Assembly (NCBI GenBank): GCA_021848375.1
Contig: JAJZUR010000033.1
Span: forward strand, 1-12,864
Direction: 5' to 3'
DNA: 12,864 nucleotides
Source of the DNA: Pseudomonadota bacterium
Lineage (GTDB): Bacteria; Pseudomonadota; Gammaproteobacteria; UBA6186; Azoamicaceae
Made by a program: the position numbers and the translations under genes. Within the stretch, counting starts at the first letter, position 1, and every line of letters starts with the position of its first letter. This document shows, piece after piece, positions 1-7,286 of this stretch. The notes under the pieces are model-generated. The model was not told the origin of the DNA, ran no database searches, and saw only the letters and a program-made list of their open reading frames with translations.

Positions 1-1
1 C

Positions 2-70
2 CTAAAAAAGGTAGGCTTTACTGTCAGTGTTATCCGAAGCCATGATAACCTCAAGCACGCAAAGGATTAA
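2..70 (+). CDS. Possible C-terminal tail of an upstream gene (partial)
   Basis: The frame beginning at base 2 stays open for 22 codons and stops with TAA at 68-70, ending in residues RSHDNLKHAKD. This would place the stop 14 bases before the cytochrome b561 start, with the b561 ribosome site in between, as in a tight operon. The frame beginning at base 1 is also open and ends with TGA at 43-45, so the true frame cannot be decided from this fragment. The family is not recognised. The call rests only on an open frame and plausible composition. Confidence 0.25.
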   Translation, partial: LKKVGFTVSVIRSHDNLKHAKD

Positions 71-73
71 GTT

Positions 74-78
74 AGGAG
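74..78 (+). promoter_or_regulatory. Ribosome binding site of the cytochrome b561 gene
   Basis: AGGAG lies six bases before the ATG at 85. This supports that start over any internal methionine. Confidence 0.7.
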
Positions 79-84
79 AAAAAC

Positions 85-630
85 ATGGAATATAGGAATT
101 CAGCCTACCGATTTGGAATCGTTGCTAAATTTTTTCATTGGACAATTGCCTTATTGGTGATCGCTCAATTTTACCTCGCTTGGTGGACTATTTATATGCT
201 CCCGGAGCATTCTCCTACCGCTGCCTTTTACATTGGCGTTTTGCATAAGCCATTTGGGATCTTAATCCTCGTTTTAGTCGTGCTGGGTATCCTCTGGCGC
301 ATGAATAATTCCCATCCCGCTTATCCTTATGGTATGCCGTTGTGGGAACAACTCGGCGCGCTCATTGTCCAAAATCTGCTCTATTTATGTCTCATCGTGA
401 TGGCTATCTCCGGGGTCATTTCTTCTGATGCCGCAGGTCATCCACTCAATTTCTTTGGTTTATGCCAATTCCCAACCTTTATGGAACCAAATAAAGAAAT
501 AGACGAACTATTTTTTAATATTCATCAATACGCTGCTTATTTTTTGGCGGCGTTGGTTGTTATCCATATTGCCGCCGCGATAAAGCATCATTTTTGGGAT
601 AAAGATACTGTGCTAAAAAGTATGTTATGA
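85..630 (+). CDS. cybB: Cytochrome b561 family membrane dihaem protein
   Basis: The 181-residue integral membrane protein has the length and layout of the E. coli CybB type (176 residues). Four hydrophobic segments lie at about residues 15-35, 52-72, 92-112 and 148-168. The four histidines expected to ligate two b-type haems are visible: H18 (FFHWT), H54 (VLHKP), H147 (NIHQY) and H161 (VIHIA), each within or next to a membrane segment. In the family these proteins move electrons in the inner membrane; CybB from E. coli can oxidise ubiquinol and scavenge superoxide. The exact partner cannot be read from sequence. An AGGAG site precedes the ATG. The gene converges on maeA with only four bases between the stops, and I see no strong terminator between them. 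The symbol is given by similarity to CybB; other b561 paralogues such as YodB/YceJ types have the same fold. Confidence 0.88.
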   Translation: MEYRNSAYRFGIVAKFFHWTIALLVIAQFYLAWWTIYMLPEHSPTAAFYIGVLHKPFGILILVLVVLGILWRMNNSHPAYPYGMPLWEQLGALIVQNLLYLCLIVMAISGVISSDAAGHPLNFFGLCQFPTFMEPNKEIDELFFNIHQYAAYFLAALVVIHIAAAIKHHFWDKDTVLKSML

Positions 631-634
631 CACC

Positions 635-2287
635 TTACTTCGCACGAATAGGACGATAGTGCGGCTCCCATCGGGAGTTTTTGACAGCGTCGATCGCAGA
701 AATATCCGGATCAATCGTTGCCTCACCGCTTTTCCGCGCTTCTTCAACGATCGCAACGGCAATCTGAAATGCAACATCTCTCGCCTCGCTTAACGGAGGC
801 AATAACGGGACGTTTTTACCTTTTGGCGCTGATCGACTTAACGTCTGACACGCAACCCATAGCATATCATCCGTGAGATGACGGGCTTTGGCAGCAATTA
901 AGCCAAGACCAATGCCCGGAAATGAGAAGACATTATTGCACTGCGCGCAATTTCCAGGAAAAGGACTGCCCGTCGCGACGAGTGCTGTATTATTAGTCCA
1001 TTTGAGTAAATCCAGCGGAGTTGCCTCAGATTGTTCATTGGGATTAGACAAAGGAAAGATGATAGGGCGAGGCGTATGTGCAGCCATCGACCGTACGATT
1101 TGCTCCGTAAAAGCGCCACCTTGTGCAGAGCACCCAATTAAAATAGTCGGCTTTACGCTGGCAACCACCTCTGCCAACGCCATGCCACCCTGCTCTTCCC
1201 GCGCATAGGGTTGCTGAAAAAGCGTTAAATTAGGTATGCCTTTGCCTAATAACCCTTCACGATCCACTAACCAAATTCGATGGCGTGCCGTTAATGCATC
1301 TACGCCTTCGCGGCGCATGCTATCAATTAGTCGATCTGCAATGCCCACCCCAGCGGTGCCTGCGCCGAAAATAACAATCCGTTGATCGGACAATTTACCT
1401 TGTATGTGATTCAGTGCGGTTAATAATGCAGAAATTGCCACAACCGAAGTGCCTTGCATATCATCATTAAATGTACAAAGTTGATCGCTATAGCGATCTA
1501 AGATGCGTCGCGCATTATCACGACCAAAATCTTCCCAATGTAAAAACGTATTGGGCAAATGTTTTTTAACGGCATTCACAAAACGTTCGATAAATTGATC
1601 ATATTCCTTCCCTTGAATTCTCGGATGGCGCCAGCCAAGATATAAAGGATCATCGAGTAATTTTTGATTGTTCGTCCCGACATCTAATAAAATCGGTAAC
1701 GTATGGTAAGGATTAATTCCACCACACATGGTATACAACATTAATTTGGCAATAGGAATATCAATTGCACCGACCCCCTGATCGCCTATCCCTAACACTC
1801 GCTCACCATCCGTTACGACGATAACGGTGATTTCCGGATGCGTCCGATTCTCCAAAATCAGCTCGATTTTGTCTTGATCCGGAAAAGCAATGTATAAACC
1901 GCGCGGTTGTCTAAATTCATGGCTAAATTGTTGCACCGCTTTACCAACACTGGGCGTGTAAACAATGGGGATCATTTCAACCAAATGTAATGAGACTAAT
2001 TTATAAAATAAAATTTCATTTTTGTCGTGTGAATTATTTAAATAGATATGTCTTTGTAAATCACTTTTATATTTCTTATATTGTTTATAAGATCTAACAA
2101 CCTGTTCTTCTAAAGTTTCAATCCTGTGTGGGAGTTTTCCCAATAATCCTAATTCACAACGTTCCTGATAGGTGAATGCCGTCCCTTTATTTAATAACGG
2201 GGTAGTTAATAACTCCTTCCCTCTCAAGCCAGTTGCTATCCATTCTTCTCCAGATTGCGGATCATAACATAGTTCAAATTGAAGCAT
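635..2287 (-). CDS. maeA: NAD-dependent malic enzyme (malate dehydrogenase, oxaloacetate-decarboxylating)
   Basis: The protein oxidatively decarboxylates L-malate to pyruvate with reduction of NAD, linking the TCA cycle to pyruvate in the cytoplasm. At 550 residues it matches the large MaeA/SfcA form (E. coli 565) rather than the longer MaeB fusion. The catalytic elements are intact: Y110 in VYTP; R163 in TDGERVLGIGD; general-base K181; metal ligands E252 and D253 in HWEDF, with the third ligand in FNDDMQGT (residues 273-280); and the dinucleotide motif GAGTAGVG at 308-315. An acidic VDREG follows the second strand, which fits NAD preference. The N-terminal PLLNKGTAF is typical. The ATG at 2285-2287 is preceded by AGGGAG five bases upstream. 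It lies only 16 bases after the purL-like gene and is probably co-transcribed with it. Malic enzyme is often important in intracellular bacteria that live on amino acids and TCA intermediates, but that role is inference here. Confidence 0.95.
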   Translation of the reverse strand: MLQFELCYDPQSGEEWIATGLRGKELLTTPLLNKGTAFTYQERCELGLLGKLPHRIETLEEQVVRSYKQYKKYKSDLQRHIYLNNSHDKNEILFYKLVSLHLVEMIPIVYTPSVGKAVQQFSHEFRQPRGLYIAFPDQDKIELILENRTHPEITVIVVTDGERVLGIGDQGVGAIDIPIAKLMLYTMCGGINPYHTLPILLDVGTNNQKLLDDPLYLGWRHPRIQGKEYDQFIERFVNAVKKHLPNTFLHWEDFGRDNARRILDRYSDQLCTFNDDMQGTSVVAISALLTALNHIQGKLSDQRIVIFGAGTAGVGIADRLIDSMRREGVDALTARHRIWLVDREGLLGKGIPNLTLFQQPYAREEQGGMALAEVVASVKPTILIGCSAQGGAFTEQIVRSMAAHTPRPIIFPLSNPNEQSEATPLDLLKWTNNTALVATGSPFPGNCAQCNNVFSFPGIGLGLIAAKARHLTDDMLWVACQTLSRSAPKGKNVPLLPPLSEARDVAFQIAVAIVEEARKSGEATIDPDISAIDAVKNSRWEPHYRPIRAK

Positions 2288-2303
2288 ACGCTCTCCCTGG
2301 TCC

Positions 2304-5300
2304 TTATCCTACCCACTTTCGTGCATTTCTAAAGAGCCGAAGCCAGGGCGCATTTTCGCCCCAACCATTAGGATGCCATGAATATTGAACCGATCTAAAA
2401 GCACGTTCGGGATGCGGCATCATTATCAATATGCGGCCATCTGCAGTCGTTAACCCAGTTATCCCAAGTGAGGATCCATCCGGATTCGCTGGGTAAGTTG
2501 TGGTTTTTCGGCCGCGACTATCGACATAACGAAGCGCAATTAACTCTTGCTTTAAGGCCTCTTCTTCAATTTTTTCACTTAAAAACAGAGCTCGCCCTTC
2601 CCGATGAGCGACTGGCACAATTAATCGAGATCCTTCCATACCCTTTAAAAAAAGGGACTCCGTTTGTTGCACTTCCACTAAACATAAACGTGATTCAAAT
2701 TGTTCAGAATAATTTTGGATAAAATGCGGCCAAAGCGCTGCCCCAGGAATGAGTAATCGCAAACCGCTTAATACCTGACAGCCATTTGAAACCCCAAGCG
2801 TAAAAGTATCATTTCTCTTAAAGAAATTTTCAAATTCTTGTTTTAAGCTTGGATTAAATAAGATCCGCTTTGCCCAGCCAAGACCCGCCCCCAATACGTC
2901 GCCATACGAAAATCCAGGACATACAACCAGGCCTTTAAATTCAGAGAGTAATAACTGCCCTTTCTCGAGATCCTCCATATGAACATCAACACATTCAAAT
3001 TGCGCTCGATCAAAGGCTGCTGCCATTTCGACATGACCATGCGTTCCGCGATCCCTTAAAACCGCTAATAGCGGGCGCACGCCTCGATTTATCATTGCAG
3101 CAGTAATATCCAGACTAGGATCAAATTCCAAGTGCTCATTTAAACCGGGATCCTCGCGATCTTGGATCAATTCAAATTGTTTTTTTGCGCAACGTGGATT
3201 GTCCCGCAAAGATTGCAAATGGTAACTTGTTTCTGACCAAACTTGTTGCAAAATAACCCGTTCTTCACTAAATACAACTTCATTATGAAAAGTAATGCTA
3301 AACTTATCAGTGTGATCAATTGATCCTATCACATACACATTAGGTACATCCCCATCATAAAATTCAGCTAAAACTGATTCGGTATATTCCGATCTTATTT
3401 GAATCACAGCGCCCAATTCTTCATTAAAAAGAATTGTTTCTAAATCTGTACCAAGCTCACTTAAGTCTAAACTAAGACCAATATGGGTTGCGAAAGCCAT
3501 TTCACAAAGGGTGACAAACAAACCGCCATCAGAACGATCATGATAGGCCAATATTTTTCCCTCAACATGCAGTTGACGCAAAGTCGAAAAAAAAGCTTTT
3601 AAAATGAGCGGATCTTCTACATCAGGGGTTTTGACATCTATCAGGTTGAGTGTTTGCCATAAGGCGCTTCCCCCCATTCGTTGCAAACCATTGGCTAAAT
3701 CAACAAATAGTAATACAGTTTCCGCCTCTTTTAACATCATTGGTGTTAGGGATTGCCGAACATCCATCACCGGTGCAAAAGCACTAATGACAAGCGAACA
3801 AGGCGCGACTATCGTTTGTTTCACCTCATTCTCTAGCAATTTACTGGGATAGCTCTTTGCTTCTTGGCTTGCAACAACCGTTATCCCCAATGCTGGGCAT
3901 AACTCCGATCCAATGGAATGCACCATGGCCTGCAGCGCTTCTACTGCTAAAGACTCTTCAGCTATTTGCCAATTTGCAATCATTCGAATGTCAGATAATG
4001 CGCCAATGTTCGCCCCTACAATATTGGTGATAGCTTCCGCAACCGCAATCCGCGCACTTGCTGTTGGATTCTCTACTGCCAATGGGGTTCGTTCTCCAAT
4101 CGCCATGGCTTCCCCTTGATAGGAATCAAACCCACGTACGGTTACCGCACAATCCGCCACAGGCACTTGCCAAGGACCCACCATTTGATCTCGCGCCACC
4201 AAGCCACTTGCGCCTCTATCGCAGAGGGTAATCAAGCATGATTTGTCAGCAACTGCTGGTAAACGCAATACTCGATAAATAAGATCCCGCAGCGCATATT
4301 TGTCACACCGCGCGTTCGGTTGAATGTCGTTCTCAATTTTTTCAATAGTTTTTGGATCATTTGAAGCATTTCCAAAGAAAAAAGATACAGGCATATCAAT
4401 TGCAAAATGCTTAGCACGACTATCAAACACTTTCATTTCAGCTTCTTCAGTTATTTTTCCAAGAATAGAATATGGACAACCTTCCCTTTTAGCAATTTCT
4501 TGAAAAGTCTGTCTACTTTTTTCAGCAACCAGAATAATATAACGTCCAGGCGTCTCATTAAACCATAATTCAAGCGGTGAAAAGGCAGCTTCAACGCTTG
4601 GGATAAATCGACATTCAAATTGACCGCCCAGTGACTGCTGATGTAAAATTTCCAAAAGCGTAGTACCAATACCGCCTGTTCCAACACTTTTAAGATATAC
4701 AATAGGGCTTTCAATGCCAAAGTTTATACAGGCATTAATGACTTCTTGACAGCGGCGTTGCATTTCGGGATGTTCTCGCTGCAGAGTAAAGCAATGAAAT
4801 GGGCTTCCATTATTTACCTTCACGTCAATAAACATAGATGGCGTACCCATTACGATAACAGACATCCCCGATTGCAATGCCGATTTGCGTACTTGCAAAG
4901 GGCGGATATGACCAATGCCGCCGGTAACGACCAAGGGCTGTAAATAGCCGAAGAGAACGCGTTTCTCATCAACGTTCATACCCATTTGTTCAAAGGTTCT
5001 AAAGTATCCGCAAAGATTCGGTATACCATATTCATTATTAAACTGTGCTAATCGCTCAGAGGTTAACAATATCACTTCTAATGCTGAAGGGGTTTCTTCA
5101 GGTATCGCATGATAATTCTCCCAAGGCTGCAAAAATCCTGGGATCCGCAAATTCAAAATGCTTATCCCTAAAAAGGCTCCTTTAGGTTTAGCACCTTTCC
5201 CGATATCCATCCCTTTTCGGATGGCTTTTCCTATGCCAACCGGTCTGTCTGCTTGATTCACCGAGGAAAATACCACTAACCCAATGGCTTCAGGATAATA

Positions 5301-6116
5301 TTGGTAACGCCGAGTTTCAGGCTGTACAAAAAAAAGCCCGCTACGACCCCCTTCAATAACCGCCGCATGTTCTTGATAGGCAGAGAGGATCCCTCGAGAA
5401 TTGATTTGATAAGTATTTTTAAGTTTAGGATGAATATATTTTTTAAGTATACAACTTTGCTTTGCATAAACTTCAGCAAAAGCCTGACATTCCGTATCTG
5501 TTAAATTACGTTTTAATCTTAAACTAACCTCTTGCAAATATTCTATTTCAGGCTCAGTTAACCCCAAATTAAACGTTTTATTGGCTTGCAATAGCACAGC
5601 ACGACCTTTGCTTAAAATATCAATTTGTACAGATGAATAAGGTTTTTTTTTGGAAAAATAAGTTTGCAGATCTGAAAATTGAAAGTAAACGGATTCCGTT
5701 AAAACATCGTGTAAAACCAAAGCGATGACTTGTTCATCGCCCCAAGTCAATTTTTCACTGGCAGAGAGAATATAAACAATTCCCCGTTCTATTTTTTTTA
5801 CAGATCGTAATCCACACAGCAATGCTAACTCTGTTGCTTTAAGTGACCAGCTAGAAACCGTGCCGGCTTTTGGAACCACAATAACATTATGGTGATTGAC
5901 TGTCTCTGGTAAAGTAGTTGATGAACTAAAATTTCCATATTGTAATAAGTTTGATAGCACACCATTTTCTGCCGGGGTTAACTCCCTTTCAATCTCGATA
6001 AAATGTACAAATTCAGCCGCCAAGCTATTTACTTGAGGCACTACATTGTTGATGAGGCTAAGTAACCGTTCCAGTCGAAAATAGGAAAGGGCGAGTGAAC
6101 CTCGCATGATGAGCAT
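2304..6116 (-). CDS. PurL-like protein: full-length phosphoribosylformylglycinamidine synthase homologue lacking catalytic motifs (probable pseudoenzyme)
   Basis: The 1270 residues align end to end with large-type PurL, which makes FGAM from FGAR, glutamine and ATP. The order is a PurS-like N-domain (about 1-150), linker (to about 210), first synthetase half (to about 615), second half (to about 990) and glutaminase domain (1015-1270). Diagnostic stretches survive: GAKPKG (308-313), FNNEYG (359-364), MQRRCQEVI (452-460), DQMVGPWQVPVADCAVT (643-659), AYHDRSDGG (857-865), FSYGDVLGAG (1069-1078) and MMPHPER (1232-1238). The active sites do not. NSEHCR is AKQSCI (218-223), the HNHP region (281-300) is unrecognisable and short, and GGGAASSM is deleted or replaced (430-440). 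HDVGAGG is KSVGTGG (476-482), GKDS is lost (747-756), and the glutaminase Cys is Ser1110. There is no stop or frameshift. The first ATG has GAGGT five bases upstream and is preferred to Met4. FGAM synthesis is therefore unlikely; I have left the symbol blank. A real purL should be sought elsewhere in the genome. Confidence 0.9.
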   Translation of the reverse strand: MLIMRGSLALSYFRLERLLSLINNVVPQVNSLAAEFVHFIEIERELTPAENGVLSNLLQYGNFSSSTTLPETVNHHNVIVVPKAGTVSSWSLKATELALLCGLRSVKKIERGIVYILSASEKLTWGDEQVIALVLHDVLTESVYFQFSDLQTYFSKKKPYSSVQIDILSKGRAVLLQANKTFNLGLTEPEIEYLQEVSLRLKRNLTDTECQAFAEVYAKQSCILKKYIHPKLKNTYQINSRGILSAYQEHAAVIEGGRSGLFFVQPETRRYQYYPEAIGLVVFSSVNQADRPVGIGKAIRKGMDIGKGAKPKGAFLGISILNLRIPGFLQPWENYHAIPEETPSALEVILLTSERLAQFNNEYGIPNLCGYFRTFEQMGMNVDEKRVLFGYLQPLVVTGGIGHIRPLQVRKSALQSGMSVIVMGTPSMFIDVKVNNGSPFHCFTLQREHPEMQRRCQEVINACINFGIESPIVYLKSVGTGGIGTTLLEILHQQSLGGQFECRFIPSVEAAFSPLELWFNETPGRYIILVAEKSRQTFQEIAKREGCPYSILGKITEEAEMKVFDSRAKHFAIDMPVSFFFGNASNDPKTIEKIENDIQPNARCDKYALRDLIYRVLRLPAVADKSCLITLCDRGASGLVARDQMVGPWQVPVADCAVTVRGFDSYQGEAMAIGERTPLAVENPTASARIAVAEAITNIVGANIGALSDIRMIANWQIAEESLAVEALQAMVHSIGSELCPALGITVVASQEAKSYPSKLLENEVKQTIVAPCSLVISAFAPVMDVRQSLTPMMLKEAETVLLFVDLANGLQRMGGSALWQTLNLIDVKTPDVEDPLILKAFFSTLRQLHVEGKILAYHDRSDGGLFVTLCEMAFATHIGLSLDLSELGTDLETILFNEELGAVIQIRSEYTESVLAEFYDGDVPNVYVIGSIDHTDKFSITFHNEVVFSEERVILQQVWSETSYHLQSLRDNPRCAKKQFELIQDREDPGLNEHLEFDPSLDITAAMINRGVRPLLAVLRDRGTHGHVEMAAAFDRAQFECVDVHMEDLEKGQLLLSEFKGLVVCPGFSYGDVLGAGLGWAKRILFNPSLKQEFENFFKRNDTFTLGVSNGCQVLSGLRLLIPGAALWPHFIQNYSEQFESRLCLVEVQQTESLFLKGMEGSRLIVPVAHREGRALFLSEKIEEEALKQELIALRYVDSRGRKTTTYPANPDGSSLGITGLTTADGRILIMMPHPERAFRSVQYSWHPNGWGENAPWLRLFRNARKWVG

Positions 6117-6120
6117 AATT

Positions 6121-6127
6121 TACCTCG
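6121..6127 (-). promoter_or_regulatory. Ribosome binding site of the purL-like gene
   Basis: Read on the minus strand, GAGGT stands five bases before the ATG at 6114-6116. It favours this first methionine over the next in-frame one three codons later, which would have a spacing of about 14 bases. Confidence 0.6.
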
Positions 6128-6151
6128 AGCAGCGTCAATCTCGCCTTATTT

Positions 6152-6180
6152 ATACTAAGCGATTCTTGAAAAAAACGCAA
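6152..6180 (-). promoter_or_regulatory. Candidate sigma-70 promoter for the purL-like gene and maeA
   Basis: On the minus strand TTGCGT (6175-6180) is followed after 17 bases by TAGTAT (6152-6157). The -35 matches three of six consensus bases and the -10 four of six, with ideal spacing. It sits about 36-64 bases upstream of the purL-like start codon and overlaps the tail of a terminator-like hairpin. Supported by motif and position only. Confidence 0.38.
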
Positions 6181-6200
6181 AATGTTCGGATACTTTAGCG
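6169..6200 (-). terminator. Weak rho-independent terminator candidate ending the heat-shock/dapB unit
   Basis: On the minus strand CGCTAAA (6194-6200) can pair with TTTTGCG (6176-6182) across one T-T mismatch. The stem is short and partly AU, the loop is about 11 bases, and a run of seven T follows (6169-6175). The stem is weaker than a textbook terminator, but the T run and the position between two transcription units fit. It would insulate grpE-dnaK-dnaJ-dapB from the purL-like gene. Confidence 0.38.
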
Positions 6201-6260
6201 TTAAATTGAAGTACCAAACCACTTTTTTCTCTTAAAACATGCTCAAACATTTTGCACATT

Positions 6261-6491
6261 TCAGGCCTTCAAAACACTTAAGTTCGCAAGCAAAATAATA
6301 GGTTCTACACTATCTAAAGCCAGTAAAGCTATGTCAATCTTTGAGGTACCAATAATGGATGCTTTTTCGGCAATTTCTTTTATTACTTTGGACTCGGTTC
6401 CCAACACTTTAATCACATTAATAATCAAAGGGTCATCTATGTTTTTTAAGCAGTGCTCGCTGTTTTCTACTAATTTACGTGCTTCCTGCAA
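6261..6491 (-). CDS. Small hypothetical protein, 76 residues, TTG start
   Basis: No family is recognised. The predicted product begins MQEARKLVENSEHC and is lysine- and isoleucine-rich, probably alpha-helical, with a hydrophobic C-terminal stretch (IDIALLALDS...ILLANLSVL, about residues 53-74) that is short for a confident membrane segment. The start codon is TTG. AAGG lies six bases upstream as a fair ribosome site, and an in-frame TAG lies just five codons before the start, so the frame cannot extend upstream. It follows dapB by about 80 bases on the same strand. It may be a real small gene or the largest surviving piece of a frameshifted one. Confidence 0.35.
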   Translation of the reverse strand: MQEARKLVENSEHCLKNIDDPLIINVIKVLGTESKVIKEIAEKASIIGTSKIDIALLALDSVEPIILLANLSVLKA

Positions 6492-6572
6492 GTCTCGCCT
6501 TACGATCTAATAGCATATTCTTATTATCAATAACATCTATTAGACTAGGTAGCGTTTGTTTCAAGTGATGGG

Positions 6573-7286
6573 TTAGCTTTTTAGATCTAAAACATCTTGC
6601 ATATCATACAAATCAGGTTTTTGCTGCATCAGCCATTTCGCAGCTTCAATAGCGCCCCTAACATAGGCAGAAGGATCTAATGCTCGATGGGTGATTTCCA
6701 AAGTTTCGCCGTCTAAAGAAAAAAGCACTTTATGTTCTCCCGTAGCATTACCCAGACGAAGCGAAGCCATCGCCACGTTAGAATTTTTATTACCCCTTTT
6801 CAGAAAAGAACGCTCCATAATTTCTGCCATGTGTAATGCAGTTCCAGAAGGTGCGTCTTTTTTATTTTTGTGATGCAAATCGGTAATGGCAATATCTGCC
6901 TTATCCGTTAACAAATTTGCCGCAATGTCCAATAATTTATAAGCAACATTCACAGCAATGCTCATGTTCGGCGCACATACAATGGGAATTTTTTTCGCCG
7001 CTATTTTGATTTGGTTTTTTTGATCTTCCGTAAATCCCGTGGTGCCAATGACCATGCGGGTATTATGCTGCAGGGCAAAGGCTAGATGTTCTAAAACTGC
7101 CTCGGGCGGCGCAAAATCAATTAATACATCTAACGGTACTTTTTTGGGGGAGAAAACTTCTTTGGTCGAAATAGGATCGGTTCTAATAATTTTGCCAGCC
7201 AATTTCATGTTTTTATCTGCTTCAACCGCTTTAACAATTAATTGTCCCATCCTGCCATGAGCGCCCGAAACCGCAATATGGATCAT
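6573..7286 (-). CDS. dapB: 4-hydroxy-tetrahydrodipicolinate reductase
   Basis: DapB reduces hydroxy-tetrahydrodipicolinate to tetrahydrodipicolinate with NAD(P)H in the cytoplasm, on the path to meso-diaminopimelate for peptidoglycan and to lysine. Visible motifs are the N-terminal dinucleotide loop SGAHGRMG (7-14), VIGTTGF (79-85), the catalytic pair H138-H139 with K142 in LHHKNKKDAPSGTA (137-150), and GEH then LEITHRA (183-202). The C-terminal DMQDVLDL matches the E. coli end. At 237 residues it is shorter than E. coli DapB (273). The missing residues fall mainly after the dinucleotide loop and between the catalytic motif and GEH, where whole families of shorter DapB differ, so it is not truncated. 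Its ATG overlaps the dnaJ stop codon as TAATG, and GAGGAG lies 11 bases upstream inside dnaJ. Translation is therefore likely coupled to dnaJ, and the gene should rise with heat-shock transcription. Confidence 0.95.
   Translation of the reverse strand: MIHIAVSGAHGRMGQLIVKAVEADKNMKLAGKIIRTDPISTKEVFSPKKVPLDVLIDFAPPEAVLEHLAFALQHNTRMVIGTTGFTEDQKNQIKIAAKKIPIVCAPNMSIAVNVAYKLLDIAANLLTDKADIAITDLHHKNKKDAPSGTALHMAEIMERSFLKRGNKNSNVAMASLRLGNATGEHKVLFSLDGETLEITHRALDPSAYVRGAIEAAKWLMQQKPDLYDMQDVLDLKS

Larger units (their letters stand above)
6155..6572 (-). pseudogene. Possible remnant of one small gene carrying two frameshifts
   Basis: Three consecutive open segments in different frames lie between dapB and the purL-like gene. 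The first runs on from the dapB end (KQTLPSLIDVIDNKN..., then LLDRKARLAGST and a TAA). The second is the 76-codon frame at 6261-6491. The third starts at ATG 6257-6259 directly after the second's TGA and ends with TAG at 6155-6157 (MCKMFEHVLREKS...). Dropping one base near 6492 and one near 6263 would join all three into a continuous helical protein of about 135-140 residues. Both shifts go in the same direction. The region is clearly more AT-rich than its neighbours. I do not recognise the family. It could equally be unrelated chance frames. Confidence 0.28.

Noticed and set aside
645..675. Possible terminator hairpin CGCAC...GTGCG at the maeA 3' end
   Set aside because: The stem is five pairs with a loop of about 13 bases, lies inside the coding end and has no T run on either strand.
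888..1208. Plus-strand open frame of 106 codons opposite maeA
   Set aside because: It lies wholly antisense to a strongly conserved enzyme, has no ribosome site or family resemblance, and its composition is that of a reverse-frame shadow.
2304..6116. Calling this gene a normal functional purL
   Set aside because: Global similarity and length would give that label automatically, but the catalytic Cys, the HNHP motif, the glycine-rich loop and the other active-site motifs are absent.
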